From Siphonodentalium dalli (Eukaryota > Mollusca > Scaphopoda > Gadilida > Siphonodentaliidae), in contig CP136061.1 in NCBI GenBank assembly GCA_032622095.1, forward strand, positions 89,086,983 through 89,150,982: DNA of 64,000 nt. The letters are read 5' to 3'. Below the pieces are notes generated by a model, which saw only the letters and a program-made list of their open reading frames with translations, had not been told where the DNA came from and did no database searches. The translations under genes and the position numbers were made by a program. Positions 53,521-61,820 of the stretch are shown here, one piece after another. The stretch's first letter is position 1. Every line of letters starts with the position of its first letter.

Positions 53521-53860
53521 AAGGCTGGAAATAGTGTGTCTGACATTTGCAGAATGAGGTCTGCAGAGGGTGAATTTAATAATGCTATCCCACATGTCAG
53601 GCTAGCATCACCAAATTCACCCTTTGGGAACCTCATTCTGCTTAGGTCTCAACTGCCATGGGATTCTTCAAGAGGATCAGATTGAAGTTCCCCAGTTAAA
53701 GTTGGTGATATTCACCCAATACAGGCAGTCACCTCGATTATGCATTTTATCTTCTGCAAATTAGGGGATATATAAACTGAACAGAGGGGAAAAAGTAACT
53801 AAATAATGTTAATTTGAGTCTGTAGATACTTCCTAAAAGGTGAGGCCTAAGCCGGGTTTC
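53521..53860. mobile_element. CAAGCCTTG-family element with interior
   Basis: CAAGGCTGGAAATAGTGTGTCTG, AGAATGAGGTCTGCAGAGGG and AATTCACCCTTTGGGAACC, then interior shared with 34510-34720 (TTGAAGTTCCCCAGTT, GCATTTTATCTTCTGCAAAT, GATACTTCC). Confidence 0.65.
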
Positions 53861-54079
53861 AGCTATGGGGCAGCAGGTCCATTTTAAGGTCCCTTTCCCC
53901 TCACCCAAATTTCCCCTTCAACATGTTTTCTTGCCCGATCTACAGATTAATACCTACAACACATGTGTATATATGCCACTAAATAAAACCAACAGGGAGT
54001 ATATAAATGAAGATAACTTTATTGGCCCATTAATGCTAAAAATATTGTTAATTATATGCCCTTTTGAAAAAAAATGTTG

Positions 54080-54480
54080 TATTATGTTATCAGTCCATCG
54101 GGGCGTCGTACCGTCTGTCTGGGGCGGACATCCATCAATCTTGTCTGTCCGTCCATTAACATTTTTGGATAACTCCAGTTTAGATTATTTTATCTGAACC
54201 AAATTGTTATGAGTATTTCCCAGCTAAAAATACAGGCCAAGTTCAAATATGGGTTCGTCCAATTATTTTTGCATGAATTACGGCCCTTTTTCGACTTAGA
54301 ATTTGACCGTCCTCATTTTTGGTTTCCGACTGATAACTCAGTTTGGATTATTTAATCTGAACCAAAGTTGGTATCCCATGATACAGGCCAAGTGCGGATA
54401 TGGCTTCTGTCCAGTTCTTTTTACATGAATTGCTGCCCTTTTTCGACTTAGAAATTGATTTGACCGCATTTTGACATTGA
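54080..54480. repeat. Diverged relative of the 8540 repeat
   Basis: CCGTCTGTCTGGGG, TTGTCTGTCCGTCC, then two units with GATAACTC(C/A)(A/G)TTT, TTATCTGAACCAAA, TACAGGCCAAGTxC and GGCCCTTTTTCGACTTAGAA. Confidence 0.6.
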
Positions 54481-54544
54481 AATTAGGGGTACATCAGATA
54501 TTCTTTATAAGCTCAAATTGCTATTGTATTTTGCAATCCTAGTA

Positions 54545-54731
54545 CAGTAATGCCATAAATAATCGACTCCTTAACCAGAGCAGAATTATGGGTAATTTTT
54601 CAGGATTTAGTCGGAAATGTGGCTTGTTGGCATTCATCGGAATGGCAACAAGCCATATTTCCGACTAAATCCTGAAAAATTACCCATAATTCTGCTGTAG
54701 TTAAGGAGTCGATTATTTAGGGGATTTACTG
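54545..54731. mobile_element. Tc1/mariner-like MITE (CAGTAATGC family, copy 4)
   Basis: TA-flanked palindrome, CAGTAATGCCATAAATAATC to GATTATTTAGGGGATTTACTG. Confidence 0.85.
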
Positions 54732-54833
54732 TATGCCAATATCGCAACATGGTGATCGAGGGTAAAGGAGACTTGATGATATCTGTGTGTCCATACTTGG
54801 TCTGTGTGACCAATTCTTCATCTCATTACTTAA

Positions 54834-55290
54834 CCCTTTACCCAACAGAACGGCCCTGTGCCAATGCATTCTCTTATATATGCGAGTCGACCATAGGTCG
54901 CCTCGCATATATAAGAGAATGCATTGGCTTAACACATATTAAAAATGATAAAATTGTCAAAGAATGTAGAAAAATATTATAAAAATTGTTAAAAAATGTA
55001 AGAAAAAATTATAAAATTGTTAAAGAATGTAAGAAAAAATGGTAAAAAGTGTTAAAAAAAGAATTTTTTTAGGCCAATGCATTCTCTTATATATGCGAGG
55101 CAACCTATGGTCGACTCGCATATATAAGAGAATGCATTGGCACAGGGCATAACTGTAACCATCACCATGTGGTCAATGAACCGGTTCCAATGATATCCAT
55201 ATTTGTATGGTGTTATTGAGACAGACCGAAGATATTTTAGGCTGTTGAAGCTTTATTTGGGCGTTTTTGGCCGTTTTGTTGGGTAAAGGG
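54834..55290. mobile_element. piggyBac-like MITE, CCCTTTACCCAAC family (copy 5)
   Basis: TTAA at 54830-54833 and 55291-55294. Longer than siblings because the AT-rich spacer is partly duplicated (AAAATTGTTAAAGAATGTA repeats, 54950-55040). Confidence 0.9.
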
Positions 55291-55294
55291 TTAA

Positions 55295-55800
55295 CAGATA
55301 CTTAGTTTGTTCCAGAAAACATAACCATTGTCTATCAGTTCTTTTATGGTGAGGGTAAAAGAGACTTGATGATATCTGTGTGTCCATACTTGACCAATTC
55401 TTCAACTCATTACTTAATACATCGAAGCACTCACAGCATTCAGGAAGGAGCCGGGACTGACCATAACAAGAGAGATCAGGTCTCAAAGTGAATTACTCTT
55501 ATATAGTCTTATAGGATCAAGTTTACGATGATTCCGGCGGTCTGCAGGGAAAAATCAATTCAGTGAACCATTAATCACAGGGCAGGTCTCATAAACTATA
55601 GGTTAGAAGGGAAAGTCCGCCACAAGTATCCACTTTATGGCATTCAAGGTTACTGTGACAGGACTCAATTAGTTTCTGAGGATGATGACCAGGCATGTCC
55701 GTACAGGCGGCTTGACCAATTATATCACAGATTCTTCTAATGTCTTAGAGCTCAGTCAGTCAGATGATTGCATGACCTCAAGATTTGACTAGTTTTCAAA
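55295..55800. repeat. Unique-looking sequence duplicated at 56440-56890
   Basis: GGGTAAAAGAGACTTGATGA, CATAACAAGAGAGATCA, CAAAGTGAATTACTCT, GGGCAGGTCTCATAAACTAT and AGTTTCTGAGGATxAxxAGG recur in the same order at 56480-56880. A third short piece precedes 54834. This indicates a segmental duplication of about 450 bp. Confidence 0.7.
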
Positions 55801-55811
55801 GTACTCATTTA

Positions 55812-56404
55812 CAGCAATGCTCTAATTAATCGACTCCTTAACCCTTTACCCAACAGAAGGGCCCTGTGCCAATGCATTCTCTTATATATGCGAGTCGACC
55901 ATACATGTAGGTCGCCTCGCATATATAAGAGAATGCATTGGCTTAACACATTAAAAATTATAAAATTGTTAATGAATGTAAGAAAAAATGTTAAAAAGTG
56001 TTTTTTTTAGGCCAATGCATTCTCTTATATATGCGAGGTGACCTATGGTCGACTCGCATATATAAGAGAATGCATTGGCACAGGGCATAACTGTAACTAT
56101 CACAATGTGGTCAAGGAGCCGGTTCCAATGATATCCATATTTGTATGGTTCTATTGAGACAGACCGAAGATATTTTAGGCTGTTGAAGCTTTATTTGGCC
56201 GGTTTGTTGGGTAAAGGGTTAACCACAGCAGAATTATGGGTAACTTTTCAGGATTTAGTCGGAAATATGGCTTGTTGCCATTCATCGGAAAGCTCTCGGT
56301 GAGAGGTTTTCGATGAATGGCAACAAGCCATATTTCCAACTAAATCCTGAAAAGTTACCCATAATTCTGCTGTGGTTAAGGAGTCGATTAATTAGAGCAT
56401 ACTG
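55812..56404. mobile_element. Tc1/mariner-like MITE (CAGTAATGC family, copy 5) carrying a nested TTAA element
   Basis: TA-flanked. The left arm CAGCAATGCTCTAATTAATC and GACTCC are followed by the TTAA element, then the arm resumes at CCACAGCAGAATTATGGG. Removing 55842-56218 and one TTAA restores GACTCCTTAACCACAGCAG exactly as in sibling copies. Confidence 0.92.
55842..56218. mobile_element. piggyBac-like MITE, CCCTTTACCCAAC family (copy 6, nested)
   Basis: TTAA at 55838-55841 and 56219-56222 and the usual ends; the cassette has an insertion ACATGTAG (CCATACATGTAGGTCG). It shows TTAA-specific insertion with target duplication. Confidence 0.93.
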
Positions 56405-57012
56405 TAGTCCAAGATGTAAACAATGACTTTAAATAAGAAGAAAGAATGGATTTGATATTCATCTATGCCAATATTGCCACCTGAGGGTAAAGCAGACTTG
56501 ACAATATATGTGTGTCCATACTTTACCTATTCTTCATCTCATTAAGTAATACATCATAATACTCATAGCATCCTGGAAGGAGCCGCAAATGACCATAACA
56601 AGAGAGATCATGTCTCAAAGTGAATTACTCTCATATATATAGTCTTAATAGGATAAAGTTTATGATGTATCTGAGGTGATCTACAGATCCACAGGGAAAA
56701 ATCAATTCACGGAACCATTAATCGCAGGGCAGGTCTCATAAACTATAGGTTAGAAGGGAAAGCAGCCACTTTATGGCATTCAAGGTGGACTCAATTAGGT
56801 TTTGACGATGACCATGCACGTACGTACATGTACTAATTAGTTTCTGAGGATAACCAGGCATGCCAGTACTATCGGCTTGACCAATTATATCACAGAAACT
56901 TCTAAATCACTGCCAGGGGTGGGGGGGGGGATCTAATTGGGAATATCACAGTATCTACATGTAGATACATGATTTTCCTAATTTAAGGTCCCCATGGCAA
57001 TGACATTAGAAG

Positions 57013-57143
57013 AATCTAGAGAATGTGGAACTTAACAGCGGTTCTACGACAGTTGACATACTTGTCAACGTAAGTTGACATACTTGTCAACGTAATTCTT
57101 GAAACGCTCAAGAATCGCACACAAATACATGTTGGTTCTGATG
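57013..57143 (+). pseudogene. hAT-like transposase remnant, part 1
   Basis: The translation runs ENVELNSGSTTVDILVNV, then, after a frameshift caused by a 22-bp tandem duplication (57051-57072 repeated at 57073-57094), VILETLKNRTQIHVGSDG. The end GSDG is the start of the conserved (G/C)SDGAxxM motif of hAT/KIAA1586-like transposases. The reading continues at 57935 beyond an inserted element. Non-functional. Confidence 0.7.
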
Positions 57144-57925
57144 CAGTTCTGATTAAAACCATACTCAGACTCTAAAAGTATACTGAGTCTGATGACAATG
57201 GGTAGAGGTTCCATTACTCCCAGCAGGAATTACGTAATTGCCAGCCAATCACAATATCCTCAAGAACGCGAGGTAACCAATCAGGCGATAGTCGCATGGA
57301 ATCCCCAAGACTAGGGGAATTCCTTCAGCCGGTGCTGATTCCAGTAAACCCCGCCCAATAGTTATAAATAGTACAATAACTTTTCCGCCGCATGGCTAAT
57401 GTTTACAAATTCAGAGTTTTACGACAGCAAATTTAACATTGAAAAGCGTATTTAAAGAGTGCAGAATTGACCAATTTGACTTATTATGTAATATTATTGA
57501 ATGTTATAAGAAATTCAACATTTAGTACCGAATAATTTAGAAGTCGCGATGTACTAAATTTATTTAATTTCCGGCATATGATGTTAACTTCAAAATTAAA
57601 ATATTATTTTGTTTTGAGTCATAAACGCATTTAAAGTTTGCTAAACGTGATTAATCTCAGTTAAAATTATGTCACAAGGCGCGGAAGATATTCTCAGAGA
57701 ATGCGTAGCATCAATTCTCCCAGGAACTGGCATAAAGAGTCTGCGGAAACGAAACCGAACTACATTATGTTAATCAAAGCTATTTTTAAAGACAAATGTG
57801 GGCGGTGACGTCATACTGCAGGGGGTTGTCTGTGGAAGTTATTTATAATGACAGTAATGCGACAGATAGCGGGTTTCATCAGACTCAGTACTTTTAGAAT
57901 CTGAGTATGGTTTTAATCAGAACTG
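57144..57925. mobile_element. 782-bp element with about 50-bp inverted ends and 9-bp target duplication
   Basis: Ends CAGTTCTGATTAAAACCATA and TATGGTTTTAATCAGAACTG continue with CTCAGA(C/T)TCTAAAAGTA(T)ACTGAGTCTGATGA. GTTCTGATG flanks exactly on both sides (57135-57143 and 57926-57934). A 9-bp duplication with long inverted ends is Mutator-like. If the first base is instead part of the target, 8 bp (hAT) remains possible. It splits the transposase remnant. No coding frame. Confidence 0.8.
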
Positions 57926-58356
57926 GTTCTGATGGCGCTGGTGTCATGACCATCCGTGTTAAAGGTGGTGCTGTTTAGTTGCATCAGAGAACAAATTCCG
58001 CATTAATCAGAATTCGTTATGGGGCACATAGGTGCAGCCTAGCATCATCGCAGGCTGCCAAACTCATTCCGGACTTAGGGAAATACAACCGGACAGTTTC
58101 CAGTATTTTCAGTAGTTCGGCACTTCAGAGCAACAAGCTGCGTGAAATTCAAACCGTGTTTGATTTGTCAGCTCTAACGTTCACACAACTACATGCTGTT
58201 TGGTGGCTCAGTTTAGTTAGAGCGGTCACCGTGTTGGACAATAACCCATCACCAGTCACAAAAGGTATTCTGAATGAAGTTAGACAGAACAAATTCATTA
58301 GAATCACCCATATGCTGATGGACATATGTGACCCGCCATATCAAATCCAGTCGTAA
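57926..58356 (+). pseudogene. hAT-like transposase remnant, part 2
   Basis: Reads GSDGAGVMTIRVKGGAV, an in-frame TAG (57976-57978), then LIRIRYGAHRCSLASSQAAK, LIPDLGKYNRTVSSIFSSSA, LQSNKLREIQTVFDLSALTF, TQLHAVWWLSLVRAVTVLDN and so on to a stop at 58355. The order SDGAxVM / AHRxxLAxxQAA / IPxLxxY / LREIQxxFDL / LHxVxWLSLxRAV is that of the KIAA1586/ZNF862-like hAT transposase family. The usual HC before AHR is replaced by RYG. A palindromic insertion cuts off the C-terminus. Confidence 0.82.
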
Positions 58357-58770
58357 GTCGGGATTTTTTTACCCTGTGCCAATGCATTCTCTTATATATG
58401 CGAGTCGACCATAGGTCGCCTCGCATATACATGTATAAGAGAATGCATTGGCCTAACAATTTTTTACAATTTTAATAATTTTTTCTTGTATTCTTTAACA
58501 ATTTTATAATTTCACCCATACAGAGCCCCAGACAAACATGAGCAGACGACACTCTTCTATATGCTTCTATATATGTGTGGGGCTCCCTGCAGGGTAATGG
58601 ATGTTTTTTATTTTATGTCCTAAAAATTGTAAGAAACATTTATTTAAAAAAAATGATAAAAAATTGTTAGGCCAATTCATTCTCTTATATATGCGAGGCG
58701 ACCTATCGCATATATAAGAGAATGCATTGGCACAGGGTAAAAAATCCCGACTTACGACTGGATTTGATAT
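58338..58770. mobile_element. Palindromic element carrying the AATGCATTCTC cassette
   Basis: The arms ATATCAAATCCAGTCGTAAG and CTTACGACTGGATTTGATAT are followed inward by TCGGGATTTTTTACCCTGTG and the usual cassette at both sides. The centre holds AT-rich spacers and a TTCTATATATGTGTGGGGCTCC piece. The arms include the last codons of the transposase remnant, so part of the coding sequence lies in the inverted repeat. Confidence 0.75.
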
Positions 58771-59032
58771 ATATAGGATTTACTGGTCATGGATTGTTCA
58801 TATAATGGACAAATTATATTTCTTTGTTAAACTGGACTCAGATGATGATACGTCCTACTCACTTTCAAACAAAGAGTCCATCCATTTTGTTGTCAGTGAG
58901 AACAAAAAGTTAAATGTTGACAGGTTCAATTTTTAGATTGGATTCAGATTCAATATCATTTATTTGATAATAAAGAATATATATTATAAATACAACAACA
59001 AGTGACAAAACCAAAAGTGGCAATGATACAGT

Positions 59033-59106
59033 GAGAGCTTTCCGATGAATGGCAACAAGCCATATTTCCGACTAAATCCTGAAAATTTACCCGTAATTCT
59101 GCTGTA
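59033..59106. mobile_element. Fragment of a CAGTAATGC-family MITE
   Basis: GAGAGCTTTCCGATGAATGG through CCCGTAATTCTGCTGTA, internal part of the right arm only. Confidence 0.7.
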
Positions 59107-59579
59107 TTTGAAATATGAATGTTTGAATGTTGGAAGTTACCCTACTAAGAAACATTTCAGTAGTGAACTTGTTCAAATTATTGTCATAGCAAACATTTTG
59201 ATATTGTGCCAGATACATGTATATTGTCGTTGTTGAGAATTGCTGTATCCACTATCCAGTGTTTGGTTATCAGGGAGGAGTGTACTGTTATTGGGGAGTA
59301 TGTATAGCTGAAATTCAATTTACCCCCAACATCACCCTTCTGTGATCGAATAAATTATTATGCCACCCAAGAGCCCATTTATATAAACATTTCAGTGAGT
59401 AAGAACACCAATATAGTCAGTGCCTCTACTTACATGTAGATATGGGACAAATGCATAGTGTTATGAGAGAGAAGTGACATCTCCCTGGAAAAAAAAATGG
59501 AGAAATGGCACATTTTATGGATAAGATGTCTCCCATGTCGCGGTCCAGACTGGTCCCTGTCGCATGTTACGAGTGGAAC

Positions 59580-60010
59580 CGTTAAAGCTAGGTACTCAAT
59601 CCAATTCGATGGTCCCCATATCATCAGATTCCGGCAACAACAAATTTTTTTTAAATGCTGCTTCAGTTATCAGAATCGATTAATTGCCCAAAAATTATGC
59701 TAACCACAGTCAACTGTAGTATAAAATTTCCCAAAACCTGTTATTTATCAACATTTTGTTCAAGAAATTCGACCGGTTTGTCAAATATCTGACACACAAA
59801 AGCCACTTGATTTTAGAGTTATCTATCTTCATCCACAAGTTGGCCCGAGACTGTCTTCACATTGACTTTCCACCAGGCCACTAAAATGTACAGGTGGTGA
59901 TAAATAATAGATTTTTAAAATTGATATCTGAGCTTTAATGGGTGGGTTCCTCAACTTGAATCAAATATTTTTTACCCCCCCCCCCCACCATGCCAAAGAA
60001 ATAGTAATTT
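59580..60010. repeat. Segment shared with 35865-36260
   Basis: TACTCAATCCxATTCGATGGT, CCCATATCATCAGATTCC, TAATTGCCCAAAA, ATCTTCATCCxCAA and CTTTxATGGGTxGGTTCC occur in the same order in both places. The first copy is inside the 3.3-kb foldback. Confidence 0.7.
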
Positions 60011-61820
60011 GCGAGCGTTAATTTGGAGTATGCATCTTAGCTATGCTCCATCATTCTGCCACAAGAAATTAAATTAAAGCAAAAATGCTCAGGGCCAAAT
60101 AAAGACAAATTTTGTCTTAAAGGGATATTTACTCAAATACTGGTTTCTATAGTCTCTGAGTCATAGAATAAGGTAACCAGATTTCCATTAGGCCAAAAAA
60201 AAAAGATACTATGTTTTCGCACAAAAATAACTGCCGACCCTAATCTTTTTTTTACTTTTTTTTACCACCAATGCACATACATATTGATGTTCATTAGTGT
60301 GCAAAACACATGGTTTCTAACATATCGCTGTTACACAAGTGACCATAAAGTGACAGCTGGATCTCAACAGTTAAAACTGCAGGTGTGGATTGATGCGCAT
60401 GATTTTGCGATTTTAGATTCCTGAGAGTGGATATCAGGCCTGCTTTAAGCCTTGCATGTTTGGGAACTATCAACAGATATGGTTGGTGTGTATAATCTGT
60501 ATATATATAGAGGTTATCACCACACATGGTAGGGGTATAGCTACTCTTTCCTAAACCAGGCATGCTGCTAGTAGGTTGGATGTACATGTACTGGCTACCT
60601 CCAGACAAAGGGATGTAGTCATCACAATACAAGTACCGGTGTAATGGTGGTATTATGGGTAAAATTCTCATAAAACGTTAGTGACATCAATTTCATACCA
60701 AGTAATATAGCCAAAATTTAGAAATTATGAAAATGCAGTATGTGAATAACAAATCACACACTTAAGCATAAACCAAGTTTGCATGATCTTTTATTCAATC
60801 TTAATGTAATTATTTTCACTGTTGTTCAAGTAATACTTTCCTCACAACATGAGTTGCCATTTTATGTCACTTCGGTCGAGATAGTTCAATATTTCTGCAG
60901 CTGGATAAAAAATAAAAAAATAAAAAATAAAAAAAAAATTCCCTACCTACATACCCTAATTTTTTCACACCATTAGTGGAAACATACTATCTTTTTTTTT
61001 TTGCCTTATTTGAAAGTCTGTTGAGTACGAAGTATTGTTACGGATGGCAGATTAGCCGGAATGCGAAAATACAAATGGTCGAGTAATTTGCTTTCAGTTT
61101 TCAAGCAAATGTATCAAATAAATGTATATTATAGGCATACTAGTCCCATATTGAGTTTACGCCCCATATCAACATACATGTACTTTTGTACACGATCATG
61201 TGTGTCACACGTTGTCCAATCCACTATCCGTTAATTAATTTGATTACATTTTGCACACGGAAATTCATAATTTAATTTATGGCCCCATGCAGGGCCATAA
61301 ATTAAATTTATTTCAAATTATTAACTTTGATTTTAAGATAACCTATTAACCTGAAAGTTTACAGAATACATCTTCGACTCAAATTACTTATTTTTCTATA
61401 TATTATCGATATTAGATCATTGTTATAACCGGGAATTTATTGCGCATGGCGTACAGTACCCCTTTAAAACAAGCAAACATATACCGGTATGATCATTAGA
61501 CATTCTGGAATTCTCGTACACATATTCCAATATCCCACATGTTACGAGTGCAGTTGTTGACAGGACTTGTCAACTTTTTGTCTGCCACGAGACCCAGAGG
61601 ATCGAATCTAACCTAACCATTGTGAAGGTACCTGCCATCTCGGGGCTGCAGACAAAATGAAATTACGAGTGATGTCGACATTATATTGATTTTAAATCAG
61701 TTGGAATGTCTTTCGATTTGAGGATGGTAATTTCAGGAATAATGTGATTGTGTTCACTGGGATGTTCAATTGGATGTTGATGATAATTTTAGCAAAACAT
61801 CTAACAGTCACATCCGTCAT
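60011..61820. other. No recognisable gene; low-complexity stretches
   Basis: A/T-rich sequence with T and A runs (60190-60260 and 60905-60995). A 125-codon minus-strand frame at 60294-60671 contains no domain I recognise, and I do not call it. A short palindrome AATTTAATTTATGGCCC...GGGCCATAAATTAAATT lies at 61270-61309. Confidence 0.5.

Noticed and set aside
60294-60671. 125-codon minus-strand frame
   Set aside because: Starts with ATG and is fairly long, but shows no domain, no splice sites of note and an unconvincing composition. Cannot be supported as a gene.
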